DNA from: an uncultured Halomicronema sp.
GTDB taxonomy: Bacteria > Cyanobacteriota > Cyanobacteriia > Phormidesmidales > Phormidesmidaceae
Assembly: GCA_937899725.1 (NCBI GenBank)
Contig: CALCCA010000025.1
Location: 1-40,300, forward strand
Direction of reading: 5' to 3'
Length of the DNA stretch: 40,300 nucleotides
The position numbers and the translations under genes were made by a program. How positions within the stretch are numbered: position 1 is the stretch's first letter; each line of letters starts with the position of its first letter. Below, in pieces: positions 1 to 7,085 of this stretch. A model generated the notes under the pieces. The model worked only from the letters and a program-made list of their open reading frames with translations, ran no database searches and was not told the DNA's origin.

Positions 1-53
1 CGCTCGGGTTCCTGTCGCAGTATGAGACTGCTTGAAGATACTGCAAGATGTCA

Positions 54-76
54 GTAGTCCAGTTTCAGAGAATTGG
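54..76 (+). repeat. CTCTGAAACTGGACTAC repeat, copy 1 (reverse orientation)
   Basis: GTAGTCCAGTTTCAGAGAAT at 54-73 is the inverse of the block at 21860-21882, with one difference over 23 bases. A shorter, less exact relative (CCAATTCTCTGAAATGG) is at 9780-9796. All three are intergenic. Confidence 0.65.
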
Positions 77-194
77 CATAACACGCCAATCGCTTCCTAA
101 GCAGACCGTCATTCGCAGCAATTCGCAGGCAGCAGCCGTAGAGTCGCTGCCGTCACAATCGCGCCCAAATCATCCAGCCCAAGCTGTGATCGTG

Positions 195-563
195 CTACTC
201 AAAGCTGCGGCCAAAGGGAAATAGGGCCAATATCATCAGCTTGAAGTGCTGCTTGGCAAAGGGCAAACCAATGATGGTAATGGCCAACAACAGACCCCAA
301 AGCAAATGATTGAGGGCGATCGCCCAGCCAAACACCACAATCCAGACGACGTTGAGAATTTGGTAGAGGGCGCTGTCCGCTTCGGGACTTTTTTTGATTT
401 CGCGGCCAAAGGGCGTGAACGAGGCGATGCCCACTTGAATAGTAGCTAGCCCAAACGGAATGCCAATGATGGTGAGGCAAGTACTCAGACCACCGAGAAT
501 GTAGCCAACACCGCTGAAGAATCCACCAAAAATCAGCCAAATAATATTGCCTAACAAGCTCAT
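195..563 (-). CDS. YccF-domain inner membrane protein
   Basis: A 122-residue membrane protein with two copies of the YccF domain (also called DUF307). Each copy has a hydrophobic helix followed by a Gly/Pro-rich turn, seen as IIGIPFGLATIQ near residue 30 and IIGLPFAKQHFK near residue 95, and each ends in a short F-x-PFGR motif (FTPFGR, LFPFGR). This duplicated pattern is diagnostic of the family, whose molecular role is unknown. The ATG at 563 starts the conserved MSLLGNIIWLI segment; the frame is open further upstream but that part is low-complexity and unlike the family, so I left it out. No operon partner: the next minus-strand gene ends about 200 bases upstream. Confidence 0.88.
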   Translation of the reverse strand: MSLLGNIIWLIFGGFFSGVGYILGGLSTCLTIIGIPFGLATIQVGIASFTPFGREIKKSPEADSALYQILNVVWIVVFGWAIALNHLLWGLLLAITIIGLPFAKQHFKLMILALFPFGRSFE

Positions 564-635
564 GGGGGCATCCTTGCGATCGCCGCAATCTTTGATGTCA
601 CCAGCATATCCTGCCGGTCTTATTCTGCAGCCGTC

Positions 636-697
636 CCCCCGATGGGGGATTCCACTCCAGTTGAGAGAGAGGGCAGGGGGGAAAGGGGGAGAGAGAG
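636..697. repeat. C5/G5 hairpin followed by polypurine tract
   Basis: CCCCC at 636-640 and GGGGG at 644-648 form a short hairpin. From 663 to 697 the plus strand is purine apart from one C at 674, with GGGGGG-AAA-GGGGG flanked by GA repeats. It lies 70-135 bases upstream of the yccF-like start codon. Function unknown. Confidence 0.5.
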
Positions 698-764
698 CGC
701 GCACCGTTGCCTGACTGGCAATTTGCCACACTTACTCCTGGGTTACCGGAACTTGGGATTATCG

Positions 765-1226
765 CTATTTCTCGCCAAAGGGCTGTAGCCACTGCCACCG
801 CAAAGCCAGGTTCAGCGCGATCGCGCAGCCGCCAAACAGGACCAAGCTTTCACCACAGGCAGCCAGAAAGGGCCAGAAGTTTTGTGCGATTGCCGACCCA
901 GCATCGACCTGGGCCAAGCCGCGCACTAGCGTAAACGCCAGCACCACCCCGGCTTTGAGCTGAGGATTATCGTCGCGGCGAATGGCGTAGCGATAGGTCA
1001 GGGCAAACAGCGCGCCAGACAGTAGGGCGATCGCGCCGGTCACCAGCAAGGTCAACCCCGCCAAACTAGAGAAGAGGTCGCGCAGCGGTGGCAAACGGGT
1101 CAACGGCGGCCAGCGATGACTGAGCAGTTGCGCCAGACTGAGCAAGCCCGCGCAAATGGCACCGCAGAGGGCGGCCTTCAAAGATTCAAGGCGCTCAGCG
1201 GGCGTAAAGGGAGAAGCCTGATTCAT
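765..1226 (-). CDS. Conserved hypothetical membrane protein (cyanobacterial type)
   Basis: A 153-residue hydrophobic protein that I cannot assign to a named family. Four likely membrane segments are visible: about residues 18-36 (AALCGAICAGLLSLAQLL), 53-78 (LAGLTLLVTGAIALLSGALFALTY), 90-103 and 122-140 (PFLAACGESLVLFGGCAIAL). A short RRDD stretch after the second segment is probably a cytosolic or stromal-side loop. The ATG at 1226 was chosen because the open frame upstream, up to 1301, is polar and would overlap the promoter region of the divergent petN. It is transcribed away from petN, with 77 bases between the start codons. A link to photosynthetic membranes is only suggested by this position. 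Confidence 0.7.
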   Translation of the reverse strand: MNQASPFTPAERLESLKAALCGAICAGLLSLAQLLSHRWPPLTRLPPLRDLFSSLAGLTLLVTGAIALLSGALFALTYRYAIRRDDNPQLKAGVVLAFTLVRGLAQVDAGSAIAQNFWPFLAACGESLVLFGGCAIALNLALRWQWLQPFGEK

Positions 1227-1303
1227 TGCAAAATCGTCACGTCTGCAGGTGGGCTTTGTTTTATCATGGATGATGCACTGTGAATTCTGGCAATAAGACA
1301 CTT

Positions 1304-1393
1304 ATGGATATTTTGACGCTGGGTTGGGTTTCGCTGCTCGTAGTTTTCTCCTTTTCGCTCTCGATGGTGGTTTGGGGACGCAACGGCTTCTAA
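1304..1393 (+). CDS. petN: Cytochrome b6f complex subunit VIII (PetN)
   Basis: A 29-codon gene for the smallest subunit of the cytochrome b6f complex, a single transmembrane helix needed for assembly and stability of the complex in the thylakoid membrane. The start [15 protein letters not shown] and the end MVVWGRNGF match PetN from cyanobacteria and plastids nearly residue for residue; only the middle FSFSLS departs from the common FTWSIA type. It is short enough to be missed by length-filtered gene finders. It lies 77 bases from the divergent membrane-protein gene and 55 bases before a small plus-strand gene that may share its transcript. No strong Shine-Dalgarno sequence is seen. Confidence 0.95.
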   Translation: MDILTLGWVSLLVVFSFSLSMVVWGRNGF

Positions 1394-1448
1394 AACCAGG
1401 CCGGTGAAATTCCGCCTTGATCGTAATGGCTGTGACGGTGGGTAAATC

Positions 1449-1652
1449 ATGAATACAGCGTTTGAGGCACAGGCCTTTTCGGTGTTAGCCGTTTCGGCTG
1501 TGTTGCTGCTAGTGGTGGTCACCGGTGGTGTGGCTTATCTAACCACGGTGGAATGGCGCGATCGCCGCCGTCGGCAGCGAGAACAGCAGGCGGCGGCACC
1601 GCGCGTCAAAAACCTCAAAAATAAGAACAAGAAAAAGGGCCTTGCTGAATAG
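1449..1652 (+). CDS. Small hypothetical membrane protein downstream of petN
   Basis: A 67-residue protein with one strongly hydrophobic helix at about residues 10-31 (FSVLAVSAVLLLVVVTGGVAYL), then a very basic tail: WRDRRRRQREQQ followed by lysine/asparagine-rich NLKNKNKKKG. The layout, short outside end, single helix and positive tail, fits an N-out/C-in bitopic protein. I do not recognise the family with certainty. It begins 55 bases after petN on the same strand, so co-transcription is likely. A GGTGGG purine run precedes the ATG by about seven bases. The tail could contact RNA, membrane phosphate groups or an acidic partner, but nothing in the sequence decides this. Confidence 0.7.
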   Translation: MNTAFEAQAFSVLAVSAVLLLVVVTGGVAYLTTVEWRDRRRRQREQQAAAPRVKNLKNKNKKKGLAE

Positions 1653-1659
1653 CCGCTGG

Positions 1660-1688
1660 TTGACGCCACGGTTCGCCCGTGACGTCAA
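1660..1688 (+). repeat. Strong hairpin after the petN unit
   Basis: TTGACGCCACGG and CCGTGACGTCAA form a 12-base stem with one mismatch around a 5-base loop, eight bases after the stop codon of the small membrane-protein gene. There is no T-run after it, so it is more likely a transcript-stabilising or attenuating hairpin, or an intergenic repeat, than a standard intrinsic terminator. Confidence 0.55.
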
Positions 1689-1720
1689 GGGGGTACTCGC
1701 ACATCGCCTCCTTGATCGTT

Positions 1721-1790
1721 GGGGTTTAGCACTGCCAAACCCCGACCGCAATTGGCCAGCCTGGGGAGATAATTTAAGCGCCGCTCTCTC
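1721..1790 (+). repeat. Intergenic palindromic repeat, copy A
   Basis: GGGGTTTAGCACTG then CCAAACCCC forms a hairpin at 1721-1743. It is followed after a variable stretch by CCTGGGGA and ATTTAAGCG (about 1761-1780). The same arrangement in the same orientation occurs at 6984-7045, with the hairpin core and both downstream blocks conserved and the DNA between diverged. Copy A lies just upstream of rsmB. Confidence 0.6.
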
Positions 1791-1850
1791 CGGGCGATTG
1801 ACTATTTCTGGCGATGGGGAATCAGCCAGGCCAGCAGACGTAATTAGCCG

Positions 1851-3239
1851 TTGAGTACCGTGTCGACTGAAGTGAATGCGAACGCTCTCTCGCCAGCCCG
1901 CCAGCTGGCGTTTGATGCTTTAAAGGAAATTTATCGGGGCGGGTTTGCCGACGTGGTGCTGCACCGCTTGTTGCATCAGCGACGACTGAGTGCCGTCGAT
2001 CGCCCCTTTGCTACCGAGTTGGTGTACGGCACCGTTCGGCGTCAGCGCACCTTAGATGCCCTAATTGATCAGCTGGGCAAACGCGCCGCTCATCAGCAGC
2101 CCCTCGATCTACGCATTGTGTTGCATCTGGGCTTATATCAGCTGCGATTTTTGACTCAAGTGCCTGAGTCAGCGGCGGTCAACACCAGCGTTGAGCTGGC
2201 TAAAGCCATTGGCAAGGGCAAACTAGCGGGCGTGGCCAACGGCATTTTGCGCCAATACATTCGCCTGCGCCAATCGACAGCCGACCCGCTGGTGGTGCCG
2301 AGTGATCGCCTGCAGGCCCTCGCCATTCGCCACAGCTACCCCGATTGGATCGTCGCCCTGTGGCAGCAACAGCTGGGCTGGGCGGAAACCGAGCAGCTAT
2401 GTAACTGGTTTAATCAATCACCCACGATCGACTTGCGCGTCAATCAGCTCAAGACGACCGTGACTGATCTGGCGCAAACGTTTTTAGCTGCCGGTATCGA
2501 GACGCAACCACTACCGCACTTACCCCAGAGTCTGCGCCTGACCCATCATGCCGGAGCCATTCAGCAGCTGCCTGGCTACGCCGATGGCTGGTGGACGGTG
2601 CAAGACGCCAGTGCCCAGCTAGTCAGCGCCTTAGTCGATCCGCAACCGGGCATGGTGGTAATTGATGCCTGCGCGGCACCCGGTGGCAAAACCACCCATC
2701 TGGCCGAACTCATGGGGGATGAGGGCCTCATTTGGGCCTGCGATCGCACCACCTCACGCCTGAAAAAAGTGAAGCAAAACCTGAAGCGCCTGCAGCTCAC
2801 CAGCGTTAAACCCTTTACCGGCGATAGTACGACCCTGACGCGATTTGCCGGACAGGGCGATCGTGTTTTAGTCGATGCGCCCTGCTCGGGACTGGGCACA
2901 CTGCACCGCCATGCCGATGCCCGCTGGCGGCAGACCCCGGCAACCGTGGCTGAACTGACGCAGCTGCAGGGGCAATTGCTGGCGCAAGCCGCCACCTGGG
3001 TTAAACCCAGCGGCACGTTGGTCTATGCCACCTGTACCCTACATCCAGCCGAAAATGAGGTCGTCATTCAGCAGTTCCTCGACGCCCAGCCCGACTGGCA
3101 GATATTGCCCCCGCGTGCCGATGAAGCGGCGGCGGCCTACACCATGCCCGAAGGCTGGATTAAAGTGTGGCCCCAGCGCCAACAAATGGACGGATTTTTT
3201 ATGGTGCGGCTAGGGCGAGCCGACGACACTGCTCAGTAA
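1851..3239 (+). CDS. rsmB: 16S rRNA (cytosine-967-C5)-methyltransferase RsmB
   Basis: A 462-residue enzyme that methylates C967 of 16S rRNA using S-adenosylmethionine. Residues 15-140 form the NusB-like RNA-binding domain (ARQLAFDALKEIYRGG, then RPFATELVYGTVRR). The Rossmann methyltransferase domain follows, with the SAM-binding motif DACAAPGGKTTHLAEL at 272-287. The two conserved cysteines are present: DAPCSGLG (Cys345) and YATCTLHPAENE (Cys395), the catalytic and release cysteines of m5C RNA methyltransferases. Length is normal for the family. The chosen start is TTG at 1851; GTG at 1860 is an equally possible start three codons on. It is convergent with the putA-type gene and probably transcribed alone. 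Confidence 0.95.
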   Translation: MSTVSTEVNANALSPARQLAFDALKEIYRGGFADVVLHRLLHQRRLSAVDRPFATELVYGTVRRQRTLDALIDQLGKRAAHQQPLDLRIVLHLGLYQLRFLTQVPESAAVNTSVELAKAIGKGKLAGVANGILRQYIRLRQSTADPLVVPSDRLQALAIRHSYPDWIVALWQQQLGWAETEQLCNWFNQSPTIDLRVNQLKTTVTDLAQTFLAAGIETQPLPHLPQSLRLTHHAGAIQQLPGYADGWWTVQDASAQLVSALVDPQPGMVVIDACAAPGGKTTHLAELMGDEGLIWACDRTTSRLKKVKQNLKRLQLTSVKPFTGDSTTLTRFAGQGDRVLVDAPCSGLGTLHRHADARWRQTPATVAELTQLQGQLLAQAATWVKPSGTLVYATCTLHPAENEVVIQQFLDAQPDWQILPPRADEAAAAYTMPEGWIKVWPQRQQMDGFFMVRLGRADDTAQ

Positions 3240-3387
3240 TCCGACTTGCCAGACAATCTTGGCCACGCCAAGGAGCCGAGGGCCAGGGAGCCAGATTCGT
3301 CATCTTGTTTCAAAAAAGTCGGTATTCCACTCCCCTACTTCATAGACATGGCCAAGCACACAGCAGGAGCATAGTTGAGGATGCAGG

Positions 3388-6381
3388 TTAGTCATCAACG
3401 CCTTCAATCGGCGCAAAACCTTGGCGCTGCACGTTTTCGCTGACGTGGCGCGGTTCTAAAAACTGCAGCAGATAGTCGGGGCCTCCCGCTTTCGACCCCA
3501 CCCCCGACATCTTGAAGCCCCCAAAGGGTTGGCGAGCGACGATCGCGCCAGTGATGCTGCGATTGATATAGAGATTGCCGACGGCAAATTCGGCCTGCGC
3601 CCGCTCAATGTGAGCCGGGGTGCGGGAATACAGGCCCCCCGTTAACCCGTAGTCAGTGTTGTTAGCGATCGCCAACGCCTCGTCAAAGGTTTCCGCCTTA
3701 ATCACCGCCAGCACAGGGCCAAAGATTTCTTCCTGAGCAATGGCAGCATCAGGGGCCACCTCCGTGAACAGGGTTGGCCCGACAAAATAGCCCGATTCTG
3801 GGGCGGGCAGGGCGAGCGCTAAAGTCGCGTCTTGCTGACCGCTGGCGATATAGCCCTGAATTTTGGCTTGGGCCTGGGCATCAATCACCGGCCCTACTTG
3901 CGTTCTTGGCTGGGCGGCATCGCCCACATTCAGCGAACGGATGGCCTCAATCAGGCGCTGCACAAAGGTGTCATACATTGACGACAGCACAATGACGCGC
4001 GAGCAGGCCGAGCATTTCTGGCCGCTGTAGCCAAAGGCCGAATACACCACCCCCTGCACTGCCTGATCGAGATCGGCACTGGCGTCAATAATCAGGCTAT
4101 TTTTACCTCCCATTTCTGCTACGACGCGCTTCAGGTGCTTTTGGCCAGGTTGCCATTGGGCAGCTTCGGCGTAGATGCGGCAGCCCACCGCACGGGAGCC
4201 GGTAAAGGTGATCATCTGCACGTCAGGATGCTGCACCAGGTGCGCCCCCACAGTGGAACCGATCGCCGGTAAAAAGTGCAGGACGTCTTGAGGAACGCCC
4301 GCTTCGTAGAGGATTTCCACCAGTTTGGCCGCAATCACGGAGGAATTTTCTGCTGGCTTGAGCAGCGTGCAGTTGCCCGCGACTAAAGAGGCAACCGTCA
4401 TGCCTGCGGTAATGGCGAGGGGAAAGTTCCACGGCGAAATTACCACCCCGATACCGCGAGGAAAGTAGCGATAGCGGTTGGTCTCACCGGGGTAATCGTA
4501 GGCATAGCCCGTGTCTAGGCGCTCCATTTCGTCGGCATAGAAGCGACAGAAGTCGATCGCCTCGGACACTTCGGGGTCGGCCTGTCCCAAAGGCTTGCCC
4601 ACCTCCAGCACAATCCAGGCGCTGAGTTCGTGACGACGAGCGGTCATCAGGTCAGCAGCGCGCCGCAAAATCGCCGCCCGCTCTTGAGCTGGAGTCGCTG
4701 CCCAGGCGGGAAACGCCGCTTTGGCAGCAGCCAGTGCCTGATCCGCCTGGGCCGCACTCGCGAGCCCCACCTTGCCCACTAACTCCGCCGGGCTAGACGG
4801 GTTCACCGAATCCAAGCTGTCATCAGTGCTCACCGACTCGCCATTGATAATTGGCGCGTAGCGCTGGCCCAGCTGTTGCCGCACGGTTTGCATCGCGGTT
4901 GCCGCCGCTGCCCGGTGCTCAGAGATCGCATAATCAGTATCTGGAGCGTTGGCAAACGGGGGCCGCCAATCGCCCAGATCCGCCGCCTCACCCACCTGAT
5001 CCACTGCTGCGAACGTGGGCGCGACAAGCAGTTCCTCACCCGCCGTATCTTCTAAGTTCTGTCGGACAAAAGAGCTGTTGGCCGTATTTTCCAGCAGACG
5101 GCGAATCAAGTATGACATGCCGGGAATCAACTCCCCAAAGGGCGTATACACCCGCACCCGATAGCCTTGAGCGGCCAGCGTTTTGGCCAGCTTATCGGCC
5201 ATTCCATAGAGTACCTGCAGTTCAATCTGGCGCTTAGGAATTTTCAGCGTTTCGGCAATCGCCATCGCATGGGCCTGCGATCGCACATTGTGGCTGCCAA
5301 TCGCCGCATACAAAACGTCGTGATTTTCCAGCAGCAGCTGAGTCATCCGTTCAAAGTTGGCATCGGTGGAAACCTTCTCCCGATACACGGGGCTGGGCCA
5401 GCCGTTTTGGCGAGCCGTAATCGTTTCCTGATCCCAATAGGCGCCTTTCACCAGGCGCACGGTGACGGGGGTACCTCGTTCCTTAGCCCAGTCCACCAGC
5501 GCCTGCAGATCTTCATAACTATCCCGCAGATAGGCCTGCAAGGTGACGCCGATATCGTCGCGCTGGCGAAATTCGGGTTCCAGCAAAATGTCCTGGAGAA
5601 TCGCTAGCGTCAGGTCTTTATAGCGATACTGCTCCATATCGAAATGCACCATTACCCCCAGCTCAGCCGCGCGGCGCAGCAAGGTGCGAATGGGCTGACT
5701 GACGGCTTGACGACTGCCCTCGGCATCCAGCGGGTCAAATTGGGAATAGAAGGCAGTGAGCTTGACCGTCACCTGCACTTTCGACAGGTCCTCACCGTCA
5801 GCCTGATCAATCGCGGTCACCGGCTTCCACTGCTGCGCCGCAGTCGATAACTGCGTCATCAAATCCAAATAGCGATCGAGGTAGGCTTGGGCCTCCGCTT
5901 CCGTGATGACGGCTTCGCCAAGCAAGTCCATCGTGAAGGTCAGCTTGTCTTTCCGCATCCGTTCGATGGCCTTGATCGCCTTGCCCATGTTTTCGCCAGA
6001 AATGTAGCGATAGGCGAGAGTTTCCACGGCTGGAGCCACTGTTGTCGCAGCTAATTGCCCCGGCACCGAATCCGGATTCGTGAAGTTCAGCAGGCTCTTG
6101 AGAGCATTCGGCAGTTCCACCGCATCTGCCGACAGATACTCCTGCAGGTGCCGGGCAATCGCCGATTTGCTCCGCAGAGCCGGGAGCGTATCAATAAAGC
6201 GAAACAGCTGAACTTTGAGGCCGGGATTGGCCATGGCAAAATCCATAATCTTGTCGTCCCACCGCATCTGGTCACGCATCTGGGCGAAAAAGTTTTTTTG
6301 CTCGCGGGTGGCTTTGAGCAGCTTTTGGGCGATCGCAAGGGTTTGGGGTTCGTAGTCGGTCTTTTGGAGTTGAGCAACCAT
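3388..6381 (-). CDS. putA: Bifunctional proline dehydrogenase / L-glutamate gamma-semialdehyde dehydrogenase
   Basis: A 997-residue PutA-type enzyme that oxidises proline to glutamate in two steps: FAD-dependent proline dehydrogenase, then NAD-dependent oxidation of glutamate semialdehyde. The proline dehydrogenase part spans about residues 80-440, with VKLTAFYSQFDPL (206-218), RLVKGAYWDQE (309-319), GSHNVRSQAHA and the substrate-binding RRLLENTANSSF (427-438). The aldehyde dehydrogenase part spans about 505-985, with SPWNFPLA, catalytic Cys790 in SGQKCSACSR and general base Glu756 in AEMGGKN. There is no N-terminal DNA-binding ribbon-helix-helix, so it should not be a self-repressor like E. 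coli PutA. The ATG at 6381 was preferred to an upstream in-frame start because the extra 31 residues are unlike the family. No partner gene. Confidence 0.93.
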   Translation of the reverse strand: MVAQLQKTDYEPQTLAIAQKLLKATREQKNFFAQMRDQMRWDDKIMDFAMANPGLKVQLFRFIDTLPALRSKSAIARHLQEYLSADAVELPNALKSLLNFTNPDSVPGQLAATTVAPAVETLAYRYISGENMGKAIKAIERMRKDKLTFTMDLLGEAVITEAEAQAYLDRYLDLMTQLSTAAQQWKPVTAIDQADGEDLSKVQVTVKLTAFYSQFDPLDAEGSRQAVSQPIRTLLRRAAELGVMVHFDMEQYRYKDLTLAILQDILLEPEFRQRDDIGVTLQAYLRDSYEDLQALVDWAKERGTPVTVRLVKGAYWDQETITARQNGWPSPVYREKVSTDANFERMTQLLLENHDVLYAAIGSHNVRSQAHAMAIAETLKIPKRQIELQVLYGMADKLAKTLAAQGYRVRVYTPFGELIPGMSYLIRRLLENTANSSFVRQNLEDTAGEELLVAPTFAAVDQVGEAADLGDWRPPFANAPDTDYAISEHRAAAATAMQTVRQQLGQRYAPIINGESVSTDDSLDSVNPSSPAELVGKVGLASAAQADQALAAAKAAFPAWAATPAQERAAILRRAADLMTARRHELSAWIVLEVGKPLGQADPEVSEAIDFCRFYADEMERLDTGYAYDYPGETNRYRYFPRGIGVVISPWNFPLAITAGMTVASLVAGNCTLLKPAENSSVIAAKLVEILYEAGVPQDVLHFLPAIGSTVGAHLVQHPDVQMITFTGSRAVGCRIYAEAAQWQPGQKHLKRVVAEMGGKNSLIIDASADLDQAVQGVVYSAFGYSGQKCSACSRVIVLSSMYDTFVQRLIEAIRSLNVGDAAQPRTQVGPVIDAQAQAKIQGYIASGQQDATLALALPAPESGYFVGPTLFTEVAPDAAIAQEEIFGPVLAVIKAETFDEALAIANNTDYGLTGGLYSRTPAHIERAQAEFAVGNLYINRSITGAIVARQPFGGFKMSGVGSKAGGPDYLLQFLEPRHVSENVQRQGFAPIEGVDD

Positions 6382-7085
6382 GATTGTTGAGGCCGTTATG
6401 GACGTCGTGGGGAGACTGCGACTCGGGCAAAGGGCACACACCGGCGCTACCGGCACGGAGCAGGCATCGGACAACTGACAAAAACAGGAATGTCGGCGAC
6501 TCTATCAAAGTTTTGCGGCGGAAACTGTTACTCAGCAGCCACTTAAGCGATATACGAAGCCACAAATCAGCAGGCATCCTCACTGGCGCTGCCCGCTCAA
6601 TCATGAGCTGCCGTCACCGTTCTCTGCCCGTAGGGCGGACACGGCATGAACAACCGTCACTTCAGGGAAGTTGGCGTCGACAGTAGCCCAGCTCCCCAAT
6701 TTCTAGCCCTGATCTAGCCAAGAGCCGACTTGTTCAATGGCTATCGGGGATTTAAACAGACCGTTTTTATCCTGGTCAGGCGGCCCTCAAGTGCTGGCTG
6801 AGTCGGGTATTCAAAGAGAAGGCGATCGCTGACTTGCGGGTACCTGCAGGTTCACAAACCGCTAGCGTCACCGGCTTTCCCTCCATCGCTGCCATCTCTA
6901 TTTTACGACAGCTGATTTTGGTGTTATTGCCACCGGTCTAGGCCACTTCAGGAAGTTGTTTCCAAATAGCTTCTCCGATCGCAGGGGTTTGGCACTGTCA
7001 AACCCTTTAGAGGAAATTGTTTGTCCTGGGGACATTATTTAAGCGTAGTTCCCCAAATGCCTTGAGTTCTGGGGATATCTCAACA
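6382..7085. other. 704-base gap without a convincing gene
   Basis: Lies upstream of the putA-type gene and downstream of the M48 peptidase gene, both on the minus strand. Short open frames occur but look compositional. The only structured element seen is the palindromic repeat at 6984-7045. The promoter of the putA-type gene should lie in the left part. Confidence 0.5.
6984..7045 (+). repeat. Intergenic palindromic repeat, copy B
   Basis: GGGGTTTGGCACTG followed by TCAAACCC folds into a nearly perfect stem with a tiny loop (one G-T pair). Downstream blocks CCTGGGGA and ATTTAAGCG (about 7025-7044) match copy A at 1721-1790. It lies about 40 bases beyond the stop codon of the minus-strand M48 peptidase gene, so it may form a hairpin in the 3' end of that transcript. 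Confidence 0.6.

Noticed and set aside
1642-1854. 70-codon plus-strand frame before rsmB
   Set aside because: It runs through the 1660 hairpin and the intergenic repeat copy A and has no protein-like character.
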